Part shown: positions 29,359 to 43,462 of the stretch, in pieces
How the letters are laid out: every line of letters begins with the position of its first letter
Numbering within the stretch: position 1 is the first letter of the stretch
Translations under genes and position numbers: made by a program
Notes under the pieces: generated by a model
What the model was told of the DNA's origin: nothing
The model's database searches: none
What the model saw: only the letters and a program-made list of their open reading frames with translations
NCBI GenBank assembly: GCA_964019335.1
Contig: OZ025674.1
Span: 310,001 to 374,000, forward strand
Origin: Diplonema japonicum
Taxonomy: Eukaryota > Euglenozoa > Diplonemea > Diplonemida > Diplonemidae
Length of the DNA stretch: 64,000 nt
Direction: 5' to 3'

Positions 29359-32300
29359 ATGACGACAGAACTTGCCCCAACAGAGTCGGACATCCCCTAT
29401 GTTCTGTCAATGGTGTTGCTCGCCATCAGCATATTGATGTATTTAATGCACTCCCACCGCATGGTGGGCTGGCTGGTGAGCAGGCTCCTGGAACGGTTCA
29501 TCCTAGAAGACACAGTGCTGGTCAGTATAGGCAGCATCATGATCTCCCCACTGTCAGGGCGCATCATGTTGAAGGACATCCGATACTTCTCGAGAAACTC
29601 GTCACTAGTAGTCACTGATGGGTACATCACAATCAACTGGTGGGGGAAACACTGCAGCCTTAAGGAAGGCAACCCTAAGGTAAAGGTACATCTCAACGGG
29701 CTGCAGTGGACTCTTTACAACCACGTCACGAAGTACGAGGATATCGAGGAAATGTTGAAACGACGGGGAGAAGGCAACGAGTTCTTCCAAGGGCTGCAGG
29801 AAGATTCCAGCACCACAAGAACGCGAAGCACGGACTGGAAACCAAACGGCGAGAAAATCGTCACAAGCTTCCACCAGAAAATCATGAACTTTGTCGGCCA
29901 CGTGTCGATCGACGTCCGTGAAGGCACCATGGCCTTTGGGACCCCCACCGCAAAAATGCCGTTTTTCTTCAACATGACGTTCAAAACAATGCGAGGGAAG
30001 CACATTCTCGACGAGAATATGTGCTGCAGAGACGATCGAATCGTCCTTGACTCTGATTTCACCGACGTGTGTGTTAAGTTGATTAAATACAGAGCGGACG
30101 AAGAAGGTAAAGGTGTCCCAACTGCAGAGGAGCCTCGCCCTGTGGTCGTTCAAGAAGAAGTCCGTGACACAGACGATGCCGCAACGGATATTGTCAGTGA
30201 TGCCAACAACACGAACAACACCGACGATCGTGGTGTCGTTAGGAGGATCGCGAAGGTCACAAAAAATCTCGCTGCTGGTATGAAGTTCGCATTTTATGGT
30301 GATCTCCCCGACATGCGGCCTGAGGCTGCAGCGTTGCGGCAGTACATCGTGCAGCCCGAACCGGAACAGTTGACACAGGTCTTCGGGACCATCATAGACC
30401 CTTCACAGTCTGCGTGCCTCCGCCTCTTCTTCTTCTACGACGTCCCCAACGTCGAAGAAACCGCCCACGAGAAGCTCAACCACAAGATCGAAGACCTCCC
30501 GAAACTCGGCATGCATATGGACATCCTTTCCGGCGAGATAAATTATGGGCCTTTCATCAACCTCATGCGTTCCAGAGCGCAGAGCCTCTTCCTTCCGTGG
30601 GATTTCCGAACGTGGGGCCTCTACAAACCCAGGGACGGCGATTGGCGAGAACACAGCTGCTACGAACAACTCATCACCTTCAGCTCCGACTGCAACATCG
30701 TCATCCCTTGGAGACAGAAAAAAGAAGGCTTCGACCCACCCAGAGGCCTTGCTTACTCTGGCAAGAACCAACGCATGGTCATCAAGGTTGGGAAGGGTTC
30801 TCGATATGTATATAAATACCCGTATCTGCAGATTGCGAAGGGAGAGGGGGTGCTCACGGAGACGTATTTCGAGGCGAAGAACTGCGTGATGACGACGAGC
30901 TTGACGGGTACGGAGTTTTTCAGGGCGAAGCACTTCTCGTTCCACATGGACTACCTGTACGCACCGGAGTTCGTCTTCAACGCGATGCACCACGTGGACT
31001 TCATCCTGAACGTGGTGCAGGGCGAGATGTGGTATTTGTCAGACCTCAGCACATACTTCTCTGACCTGGCCACGGACTGGGGGTACCCTTGGGCCATGTA
31101 CCTCGCAGAGGAATTCAAGGAGGGGTGGTCAGGGACGAAGGAGTTCATGGTGAAGGAGTACATGCCGTACATGCAACGGGTGGAGCTCTTCCTGGACGGC
31201 TTCGACCTCCACCTTAACGCCAACGAGGGGAATGTGATTACAGACCACTCGACGGAAGAGGGCAACACCATCATCACGTGCCGCCTTGGCAAAGGGCAGG
31301 TCGAGTACCTGATGCCCAACGATGTGTTCACAGTCGCACAGGAGAATGAGTTTGCCAACACGTTCGACATAAAGCTGTCCCCCGTTGAGTTCCTGCTGTC
31401 CCTCTCCGAGCAGCACGAGCAGAACAGCTTCATCCCTGAGTGCTTTGCGACAATAGAAAACATCCACCTGCACGGCACATCACGTTGCATGTGGCCCGAC
31501 ACGAACGAGGCACAAGGCAAGCCCGCCTGGGTCCCCAAACGAGACCCCCCTTCAACATGGACCAACACGCTTCCGAGGAAGCCCAAAACTGACACAACTC
31601 ACGAGATGGTCGATCTTCTCACAGTAACCCTCGAGGTGGAAAAGGTAACCTCCGTCCTCCAAGGTTGGCATCTGAAGCATCTCGGCCATCTAGCTAGCAA
31701 CTACGGCGGTGCGGACAGCTCCTTCGTTTCTCCGAAGGACTTCGCCAGGTTCGCGACCTTGGAGCACGTGGACGGGCGGAACGTACGCAGTGCCTTCACA
31801 ACGTACCTCGCAGCCACCCCATGGAAGACCAAAGAGGTCTCCTTGAACATGTCTGTCTCCTCATGCCATGTGTACCTGCCTCTCTCGCAACATTCTGTTT
31901 CGGTGTTTCAAGCGGATGCCGTTTTGATGCAAGAGGCGTCCATCAAGGAGCACATACACGCCCCGCCTATCGGAGTCATTGCGAAGGATGAGCATATCTT
32001 TGTCCTAGCTGTGCACCGTGGCCACGCGCGTGTGCGATTCAACAACACAGTGGGTTGGGTCAGCCTAGACGCCCTGGGGCCTGACCGTACGTACGGGGCA
32101 GCAACACGTCGGTACAAAAACGGGTTTGCATACTACGCAAAAAACCCAAGCTTCTGGCAGGAGGAGGGTACTGGGGACTTCATAGTAGTCTCGTTCCACG
32201 ATGCGGACATTGGTGTCTACACGACGCCAACTTGCTCGGACTTTTCTGTCACCTTGTCGCCGATCACTGTGCAGTGCCCTGTTGCGGGCACAAGCGACAA

Positions 32301-35300
32301 GCGGTCTCAAGGCCCCGAGTTCTTCATCGGGATCGACGGTTTGTCCTTCAACACCAGCAGCCTGTATGGCCCCGTGCCTGATTCTCTGTGCTTCTCAAAC
32401 AAGATTAAGGCACAAATTGGCAATGTAACAGGACACCTCCTGATCAGCCAAATGGTACTTATTGAAGAAATCGCAGAGACACTCACAACGCACCTTACCT
32501 ACAAGGACATAGGTCTACGGGACAGCATCGAGGCGGTGAAGACACCTTTGGAACAATCGCTCTGGGGACGATCGGTGGAGATAAGCGCGAACTGTACTGA
32601 TTACCAAAGGAAGCTGAGCAGAGAAGGGCTGCGTATGGAGTACGACACACTGGACTGTGCTGAGGTGCTGACGAACCCATGGTACTGCGAAGAAACCATG
32701 GCGAGCTTCAAGGCATGGCTGGACGCGAAGGAGGCTAAAGAACAAGATGCTTCAGAGAAGGCATACATGACACAGCACGTAGCGATCGAGTCCTTGGCGA
32801 TGAACGTCAAGCTAGAGCATGGCTACTTCACAGCAGCATGTCCAAAGGGCGTCTCGCTTGCTGCATCAACACTCCACGACGGCAACACGAACATGCGCGG
32901 CACTGTCATGGTTCCTTCCTTCGTCCTACGGCTTCTAAATTGCAAAGCAGGGAACCTGCTGCGCGAGATGGAGGGCGATCACCTAGAGGTAGGGTCCGTC
33001 TCAGGTGCATTCAGCGTACGCTATTCGGAATCGAAGTCCCTGCGTACCATGTCTAGTGGGGCAGTGTCTGAAGGGCAAGAAGCCCAGAGGATGTTCTTCC
33101 AAAAGTTTGACTTGTCGAACTATGGGCTGCGCGGGATCATCGACATCGAGTCGCATCAGTGGCTGCCTGCACCCGACACAAGCGTACTGGCGAGCAAGCG
33201 CTCACCCAGGTCCAGACCATTCTACGGGAATGATGATCCTTCCAACAACAACGTCTCTCCTCGGAAACGGCGGACCGTGCCACAGCAAAAAGATCAGACT
33301 GCTAACCCGTTGCTTAAGTTGCACCTGAACATCAATGACGCGGAAGAAGTCTCGCACTCGCTGGAAGTATCGCCCTCAACAGCAGAGCAGAAGGCAGACT
33401 ATACATTGGCAGTGAGAGCAGACACAGAGGCAGACCTGATCGACACACTGCAGGGTGACGTTGGTCTTATCGATCTGCACACTGCAGGGGCATCGCAAGG
33501 GGAGCGTACAGCACCTCCGTCGCCTGCGGATGTATCGCTTTATGAGCTGGGAACACCTCCTTCTGCTGTCACCCCGGAAGAGACTCCTCTCCACACACCC
33601 ACACATTCCCCGTTGCACCTTTTTTCTCCAATGCTGGGCACCTCCAGCAACCCTCTCGAGACATGTATGTCAGAGTTCAGCGACAACTCGTCCTCATCAG
33701 AAAACCGCGCCCGCTTCGTCGACAGGGGGTCCTCTAGGAAGTCCTCTTTGGGCAGACGTTCGTCGTTCGGATCGTTCTTTTCTGGGTCGATGCCATCGCT
33801 GCGGAGCGGTGGGGTCCCCGCGTCCTTGGGTTCCAGGAGGAAGTCTGTGCCGCTGCCGACACGGAGAAGGAGTCTGGACACGAACAGGCCGCCACGCCTT
33901 GTGGACAAGACGCTGTGGCCAACATACTGGGATGACAAGCGAGTGGAATCTTCGGACAGTTCTGGGGAGGATGAGGACGCGGAGCCGTTTGCATTCACAG
34001 CTAAAGGGCGTAACAGTAATGAGTGGGAACAGGGTGGCGGGGCGGCTATGAGTGAGTACGCGAGTTGCTTACAGAGCTACAAGTTGCATGTATTCAGAGG
34101 CATCCCTAAGGACTCTGCTCTGTTGTACGGGAAGGGGCATCTGTACGGTGATCCTGTCTACGCTCATGCACCGCACCCCAAAGTGACTTTCGAGGAGCGT
34201 GGGAAGAAGACCACCGACAACGTCCTATTCAGGTCGAGCAGCGATCGTGCTGGCGCTGACACTGCGTTTGCAAAGAACCTCCTCACACCCTCACAAGCGG
34301 TGGACACCACTGAGAACCAGAGAGAGCACACATCAACCTACCACACTCATGCTGCGTTCTTGCAGCCGCTCAACGTGCTTATGACGCAGAAGGCTGCGTG
34401 TCTCGTGATCCACGGTGCCGCGCTTCACTCGCTTTGGAAGCAAGACCTTCGCAGCCGCCACCCTCCATGCAAGGCAAAGCCGCAGAAAGGACCGAAGCAA
34501 GCGAAGCCGCAGAACAAGAAACGGGGGTTGTCCTTCAGGAATAAGGATAACAAGGTCGTTTTCAAGACTGAAAACATTGTCTCGCTGCAGCTGAACGAAA
34601 TGGTAGCTATCTGTGTGCTGGGCATATCCGATGAGGACGGTGAGGCAGGAGCGCCGCACACGCTGCGGTGTGTGATGCATAACATACAGCTCACACATTC
34701 GGTGAGGTCTTCAGGCATGACGCGTATGACCTCCGGACGGCATCCTGCAAACACCGTGTCGCTCCGTGTGGGTGCCATAGGTTGTGCTCTCCAGGCTGTG
34801 CAGTCGAAGTCTCTCGGCAAAGGTGTTGACATTCCCGACATGCCGCATGAGATGAGAGATATCCTTATTGTCCCTGAGCACCGCCTCCTGGCCATTGTCT
34901 GCATTTTGCCTTCTGCTTCCTTGCCGTCGTGCTTACTGATACGAGGGAAGAGCGAGCAGGTGCCCCAGTCTTCCGACTACCTGCGGAAGTACGTTGTGCA
35001 CCTCACGAACGTCACCGTCGATGTGGTGAAGGAGGCTCTGCGGCTGCGCACCGCGTCGACTCAGATTTCGTTCCTGAACTTCCTATGGAAGGAGATGCAG
35101 AACGAGGACGAGACCCAGTCGGATTTCGACCCGCTGCCGCTTAGTGCAGAGGATACGCCGCTGCAGCCTGACGCCTCGGTGTCATGCATGAGTTACGTGT
35201 TTGTGGACGTCGACGCCAGCAACATAGGAGGGGACACGAACCGACCACCCACTCTGCAAAGAGTGAGGTGTGCAGCTAGAAAAATGCTGTTCGGTGCCAC

Positions 35301-38300
35301 CGAAGCAGTGATCGATGCGCTGGACAGAAGAAAGAGGAAAACAGCCGCGGACACAACGATAGACGGCACCTTCTCATCCGTTGCACATTTGCCTCCCATC
35401 GAGGACGACAGGATGTCCGGCTCAGGCATCTTAGTGGAGCGGCCTGGGGATATCGAGATGGTTGTGATACAAGACGACAAATGCCTGCTGCCGGATGAGC
35501 AGGACATTACGGTGTCAGTCTTACGAGATGAGGACAAGGTCTCGATCAAGGAGAAGGAAGATAAGGAAACTCACGTCGAGAAAAAGGAGTCAACCGCAGG
35601 GCTGATGTCATGGCTCAACGACTGCCTGGCATTCCACTTAACAGTGCATGTTAACCAAGTCGCAGGGCATATCTTGACGCAGACCACGACCGCAATGCAT
35701 GTGGAACCCGAGCTTGACTCCAACTCGCCAAGTGGCTTCGTCGTCAAGGATATCAATGTCAACTTACTGGGAAATGAAAAGAGCGCCAAGACGGAAGCGC
35801 AACGGGCGTCGCTGAACGGGATGAAGCCCGTCCCCGTCACGATGCTGATGGAGGTGGGGTCTGTTGCGGCAGAGGTTAACGCCTCCATCTCGACATTCTT
35901 CGACTCGAAAAAAGAAGAGACGCTGCTGCCGATAAACTTCGAAGAAGAGCAAGAAAACGAGAAGTACTTTCCATGGCTGTACGCATCCGTCGTCGTGAAG
36001 ACGACAGAGTTCAAAGTACTCCACACGGTGCACAACTACATCTCCCTCGTGCTGCGAAACGCGTCGTTCATGAGCACCAACCGCCCACACATCACATCAA
36101 GGCCTAGTAATATGTCTGCCTCCCCTGAGTACCACAAACATCGCAAGACATACACTGATCTCAACGAGACGGCAACTAACTTAAACGGGAGCGTGAAGCC
36201 AGGACATAGATCACGCATCAGCGACGAACAGATGACAACCACTACACCAGCACACGGAGCACACTCGGAGCCTCTAGCGTCCCCACGATCCCGTGCGGGT
36301 TCAATGAGCAGAAAGAAATCTGTCATGGATGCCCTGGTGCCCAAGTGGATAGTGAACATCTCAATCTTCAAAAAGCAAGGCACCAAGGAGAGCGCAACTC
36401 TAGCCTACCATTGTCGGCCTCTGAAGCGCACAGGCGATCTTTACGAAGACCCGCAGCATATCTTCGGGATCACGTTGAAAGCGCTGTATCTGTCTGCCGT
36501 CATCCCACCGTGGGACACAACGAACACGATCGTTGCACACTTGTCCGCGGACAGTATAAGGTTCGCCATAGGTAGTCATGAATGGCTACACACAGAGCAC
36601 TGTTTGAAGGAGTGGCAAAAGCTTGTTCTGCGATGGGAGGCTGTGTCATCGAAGGAGCCCCCTTTAGAAATGGGGTCTCCTTTGCAAGCGTCGCCGTGCC
36701 CGCCTCCTCTGGACTTGGGGGACGAGGAGATAAAGGAGGAGAACCAAATAGAGAGGCCATTGCTGTCGCTGACTGCGAACATCAGCCGAGCGGAGTTCGA
36801 CATCCCTCTGACGGCAGACAGGCGGTTCGTGTACCACATGCGGCGGGTGGTGATGTCTATGGTGGAGGCTGACGATTCGCAGATCGTGAAAGCGCAAATC
36901 TACCCGTCGGTAATGAAGGCGTCCGAAGAGAAAGAAGCGTTGCTCCCAGGCGCGCGCATCACGTACTGCACAGGTTCCCACCCTACACTAGAGTGCCACA
37001 TCGACCGTGTCGAAGCCGTCGTCACTAAGGACATCATCAACGCATGGGTGCAAGTCTACACCGTTATTGCACCTGAGGTCCTACGGTGGGTGGAGGCCAA
37101 GGTCCGCGATGAGGTTGAACCCCGTATCTCGGTGACCAATGCAACGCCCAACACGGGGCTCTTCAACGCCACTGTGATGTGGGCGGGCATACGCGTCAAC
37201 GTCTTGGGCGAAACCTCCGAAGTGGTGGTGAGCTCGGGGATGGGCATCGCCAGGTACAAGCGCGACGAGAAGGTGTCAGAAGGATCGTTCGCACGTGCCA
37301 GCACGGACATTGCTGTTATAGAAGAAGACGACATATGCTTGGGCCGTGCTTTCACAGCACCAACACCTGGCTCAGAGCCACGCGCACAGTTGGAAACCAT
37401 GTGGTACATTAGGTTACCCAAGCTCAGTGTTGGGCTGTACGATTTGTGGGAACACATGGAGCGGCTTTCTATGCCGCCACCTGAAGTTTTCGACAAGCGG
37501 CGGGCATCGACAATCAACACGAAAAAGGCAGAGCAAGACGACGGGGCTGACCTCGCTCCTGACAGACCGCACTTAGGGTACAGGTGGGCCTCGGCACAGC
37601 TGTCGTTCTACGCAGGGAACTGCGACGTCGAATCCCTCGCGATGCAGGACACGCGAAGGGCTAGGACTCATGCACACAAGAAGAGCCATAGCGGCGGGAT
37701 GGAGTGCAGACTGGATCCGCACAGAACCTCACTGGCATCGCTGCCCGCAGTTGTGGTGGACGGCCCCCCCGCCACGCCTACTAAGGAGAAGGAAAAGGAG
37801 AAGAAGGTTGCCGCCGATAAGGTCGACGTGCTTGTGGCGAACACCGTCATGATGCTGCGTGCAGGTGCCGTCGAGCAGACTACCGAATTCTTAAAAACCT
37901 TCACAACGTCCTTGGTCGACTTCCAAGAGCGCATCGAGAAGGACAAGCAACAACTGCTAGAGGGCGAGGCACTGCGCAAGTTGAAAAAGGAAGGAAGGAA
38001 GTGGATGAAAAGAACAGTCGATACTATGGGCAAAACACGCGACCCGGCCACCTACATCTCCTCGATGGTGGGTTCCTTCATCATCAAGAACACAAGTCTC
38101 ACCATTCCTTTCGGGGAGAAGATGTACTGGTCCTGTCGTTCTGTTGCAGTGAGCGGCGCGGAGGCACTGCTGGACTCTATCGGCGAAGATGCGTTCCCAC
38201 GTACTCTCGACGAGCCTATCTGTATCAATGACATATGGAAAGGAATGTCACTGAGACCTCTTCCGACGCAAGCCTTACAGCTGCATCTAGGAGAGGCTTC

Positions 38301-41300
38301 AGTGGCCACGCTGGTAGAGCGGGACGATGTGTCCCCAGACGACGTAGAGGAGCAGCCCAAGAAGGCTGTTGTGCTGTGCAAGGCACGCGACGTAGCCATG
38401 TTCTTTAGCGATGGACAGCCTCTCCCGTCGCTGTGGATTCGTGAACGAGGGGGCAGGGTCGACCCTAAGGCAGGGTGGCACAGACAATTCGGAACTAACT
38501 TCGCTCACATCCTTGGCGGCAAAGGTGTCTTCCTTCCTGCTTCGCGAGAATTGACGTCCTCAGCACTCCGAAGCCGCTGCGGCATACGCGAGATCTCCCT
38601 GCGAGCACGTGCCCGTGTGTGGTCCGAATCCATCACACCATTGATGGTGACCTATGAGGTGTCCGGCCCTGAGGTGCGCATTGCACCAAACATACTTTCC
38701 TGTATCAAAGATCTTGCGGATGACTTCATTCCTTCTCCGGAGGTGGCTGACTCTCTAGCGGTTCATGACCCCACACTTGATCTGTCACCCCGCCGGGGGC
38801 AGCCTTCGCTGTCCCCCTCCCGCATGTCTGAGTCCACCAAGCGCGAGCTGTCCCTTGAGATGGACCTTGTTGGGAAGGTAGAGGCGGGCACCATCAGCGT
38901 GCACTCCGACGAGAATCTGCCCGCAGCGTTCAGACAGGTTTCGAAGGAGGTCTCAAGCATTAAGGCGCAGGACGTGAACCACACCACCATCTTCAAGCTC
39001 CCTATCCCCAGCATTGATCTCAGGGCCACCGTTAAGATACCCACAGAGATCGACGAAGCAACAGGCGTGACACAAACTATCACAGCCTCAATACTGGCGA
39101 GCCTTCCCCCCAACCAAGACAGGATCACCATTAACCCAACTGCTGTGTACTTCACGAACGAGCTCTCGCTGTGGCAGCGGTCGTGGCTGGGGCGAAAAGC
39201 CCAATGGCACTCGACCATCGAGTCTCACGTCGAAGGGCTGCATGAAATGCTTAAAGACGGGCTCATGTCCGCGCAGCTGGGGTCCGTAAAGGTTGCAGGA
39301 ACGCCGTTCACACTGTCTTCTATCGCAGATGGTCAGGACCCGAGCGGCACTGTGTACCTAAACCACCTCAAGCTGATTGATGTGTTGATCCCCATGCCTG
39401 TGGCACTCGTGGACTATTCAGGGTGCAAGGAAGGGTGCCGTGCAGAACATACAGGTCTGTGCGCGAAGTGCGGGAAGGGGTGGGCAGACCACGAGGATCA
39501 TATGTGTGAAACTGGTGGGCGTGGTGTTTGGAGAAGGTCGCAGACGATGGAGCCGCCGGTGATGAAACCGAAGGCAAGAGTGACGAAGCTGAGGTCGGAT
39601 CTAGTGCAGCCAAGGGGGTCGCTTGTGTTCAAGCAGATCCTAGTGAAGACGATGTTTGAGCCCTTCAGGTCGAGTGTGCTGAGGGTGGACGCTGTCTCGA
39701 CGACAGAGGAGCTCCTTGTGGCGTGCAGATCAGCGCTGCAAGTAACGATGTGTTGGCGGCTGGACATCCGTGGGCCCGATAAGGCACGCGTGGTGTTGCG
39801 GTACGACGACGTGATCGATGGGGAGACGTACTCTGTGGACCTCGTGGGGGCTCAGGTGGTGCTGTCGCTGCGTGTGAAACCGTTCGTTGTCTTGGCAACC
39901 ACGGCGCCTATTTCGGAATGTGCTGCTGTGATCGAGACAGGCATGGTGGACCTCACGCTCATCCGCACCCCTAAGGGACGCGGGGCTAACATGTCCGTCA
40001 TCCTCTCCACACAACCCTTGCTCAGCACAGGCTGCGCCTTCCGTGTCGCTGTTAAAGACCGTCACCACGAATGCATGTCCATCTCCGTTGCAGGCCTCAC
40101 TGTTCTGTACAACCCTAGCTTTACAAAGAAATGTGTGGTGCATTTCTCAAAGGCACCGAGCGGGATGGGCGACCTCCCTGCACTACGCTTCACAGAGCGC
40201 ATCGGGCACCTGAAGTCCTTCTTCATCGTGTACAAGTTGTGGAAGAAGAAGTCCGACGAGGCGATGACCGAGCTCATGAAGCACACCAGCAGCGACAAGG
40301 ACGTGCAGTCGCAAGACTTCTGTTCGCTGCTGCCGAAGGACGATTGCACGTCTCAAGGCGGTATGTTCCACTTCAGGCACTCAATACATCTCACACAGCC
40401 CCAACTGGACAAACAGCGATAAACACACAGAAAGGAAGCAAGATTCTTGTTGTAAGGGTGGACTCGGTATGCACGCACCCTCAACGGAAACCACTTTTTC
40501 AGATATTGCTTGACGTGGATAACTTCAGGCTGTCGCATTCCGACACGAGCAACGACAAGCTGCAGCTACTGCTTGAGAACACGTACCTGATGGCCTCTGA
40601 GAGGTACGCGCAGAAGTGCCCATCAGGTATTTTCCCACCCCCTCTTTTTTTACATAATCCACTTAATCCACTTTTAGCTATCGCGTTGGGGACACCGAAA
40701 AAGAATGTCCCAGGGTGCCACCAGTCGACACCTCCTTCGAGCGAAATTAGCATCAAGACTGAATCGTCTATGCGGCAGAAGATACGCCAGACCAGGAACA
40801 GCTCAAAGACATATATGGATGTGAGAAGTGTGGAGCTAGGCGTAGGCATGGCATCCTTCGAGTCACAGGGAAGGATCTCCTCACCACCGTTGTCCACCAA
40901 AACGACGGACTTTTTCATCGTCAAGTCGAAGCAGCTGCTCAACGCGCACAAGCTCCCACGCATCGACGAGGAACACAACTCCACACCTCTGCGGATAATT
41001 GCCGTGGATGTCCCACCTCTTGAGGTCGATCTTCGGGAGATGTTCAAACCACTGTTCAAGCTGAAGTATGTTGTGAGGAAGGGAAAAAAGAAAAAAATAG
41101 CTAAAGGGCCCCCCCGAATAATCCCTTTATTTGGGCAGTGGAGGGGGGGTGTTTGGGCTCCAAAAAAAAAGAATTATTTGGAATACACTTATTTGGGTTG
41201 TACTTATTTGGGCTGGGGGGCCTGCCACATGGAAAGCAGGGAGCGGGGCTTAGAGCACTTCGGAAATCTTAACATGCCAAATTGTGCCAAGACTTTTTTC

Positions 41301-43423
41301 ATGCCCTTTTTTTTTCCAAGGGAATTTTTAACAGTTTTTCTCCCAGGCTGTGGAGAACCCACAAACGTTGCAGACAAACCGCCTGGTTTTGGCGTTAGGT
41401 GGTTGCTGGGAGGTTGCTGAAATGATTTTAAGTTAGAATAGAGAAGCGAAAAAATAATTGCAGGGGTCTGAGAGGCTTGAGAAACTGTCGGGGCTTGGGA
41501 GGCTGCTGGAGTCTCGTCAGGTGCAGTGTCCATTGTAACACCCGCAACTACATTCTGTGCTGCACTGTCTAAAGCCCGACCCCTTCAAAGTGCTTACTTC
41601 GCTAAGTGCCCTTAGCTGTATGGTCTCCTCGGAACTACCTGGAAGGTAGCCGCAGGACCGCATACAGCTAAAGGTGCCGAGCAGTTGCATGACCTTTCTC
41701 ATGTGCCTGCCCTACCCACAGTGCCACGTTGATTCGGCGCTCTGCTGCAGTCATCAACCAACGTCCCAGCCTCGGCTGCTTGGGGCATGCCGCAGCCCCT
41801 CCGAACCCCTCAAAATGACGTGAGGTCTGAATCGCCGGTGCCACACAGAAGCAGCCTCACAATACGTACTTTTCCTTTTCAATCGATTGTTATATTTGTT
41901 CTAATAAAATACACTACTCAAGCTACTGGCACCTTCCGAAGAAGGGCCTCCCACGTCGATCGAGGATGCCCTGGGGGGGCCGTTCCAGTCTGATCATGTC
42001 GCACATATAACATATTTCTCATCTTCTAGAAGAAAATGGGGTTGCCCTCGTAGCTCGCCACGGCCAGCATTCTTACTTGTGTAAGCAGCCTCACAATACC
42101 GCCAGTGGGCTACGGCACAGCTTTGGGATCTTGCTCAGGAATGGAATATTGACATTGCGGGCCATGAAAGAAGCAAATACCGGATAAGCTGTCAACACAT
42201 GAATCCACGTGCCCTTCCGGCAACGCAGAAGCACCGGGCCACCCACAAAGCGCCTTCGAACTCAGTAGTTCCGTGAAATTTTGAACCGTTCATCACGAAC
42301 CATCTAGCTTCTTGCGTTAGAAAAATAGTCCCCACAATAACCCCCAGGTGCTAAGCCCCGTGGTCCCTGTTCAAAATGCAAAAGAATTGCTTGTAAGTGC
42401 CCAAAAAGTGCCCAAAACCAGGCGGAAATCGACTTTTTGGTCAAAAAAGGGGTGTATACATGGGTTAGGTCGGCTAGTACCCTGCACAGGCGTAACTGAG
42501 AAAAGCCCGTTGCACGACTACCATGTGACCCCCCCACCCCGGTCCCCCAAAAAAAAAAGAAAGGGTCGGGAATTATTTGGGAAATTTGGAGCGGAAAAAT
42601 CCCCGAAAAAAAAAAGAATTATTTGGGGAAAAACACATTATTTGGGAGGGAATTATTCGGGCCCCCCCTTTATTTACTGCCAACAAGTAATGACTTTACC
42701 GTTACCTCGAGGTTCCGCACTTTACCGTCGAGGGCCCGCAGGGCCCGAGATGGTAAAATGCGGAACCGAGAGGTCGGTAAAGCATTACTTGGCGGTAGGT
42801 AAGTGGTTTTATTTCACGACACTCTGAAATTACTTCACCACGAGGGGCACAACAGGGTGACAAGGGGTACAACAAGAGAGGGGTTACAAAGGTTACAATA
42901 CAAGTTGTTTTTCCTCCTTTTGTTGACTAAGAGCTGCCGCTGTCGCTGGCATTGCCACTGTCACCATCTCTAATCAGGCCTTCCCATACCTAGCGCGGCC
43001 GCTGGCTCCTTTTTTTCTGCTGCTTCGGTATTTTGAAGTCTTTTGGGGTGCTTGGGTAAGCTGACTAAGTTACCCTTACCCACAGAAGAGTTACCCACAG
43101 AAACTGGGAACAAGGCCTAGCCAAAAGTGGGCAAATTGGGAGGAAAAAGTAGTCCAACTTGGAACTGAGCCGAGGCAAAAGTTGGCCAATTGAGCTGAAC
43201 CTGGGGGGAAATAGCAAACTGAGAGGAAAAAGTAGCCCCACTGGGAACCGAACCGAGGCAAAAATTGGCCTACCGAGGCATATTATTTAACGGAAACCCC
43301 CTATTACTTCACGGAAAACAGGCCATTATTTCACCGTGAAGTAATGAGATTTAGCGTGAAGTAATGAGATTTAGCGTGAAGTAATGGGCCCCCCAGTGCG
43401 TGAAGTAATTTCTGAAGAGTGAA

Positions 43424-43462
<39 letters not shown>

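Noticed and set aside
28238-41059. Long open frames on the minus strand opposite BLTP1 exon 1
   Set aside because: They have no recognisable domains and arise from the G/C-ending codon bias of the sense gene.
40131-41420. Separate gene overlapping the end of BLTP1 exon 1
   Set aside because: Only the part from 40399 looks coding, and it joins BLTP1 in frame through a 38-nt intron.
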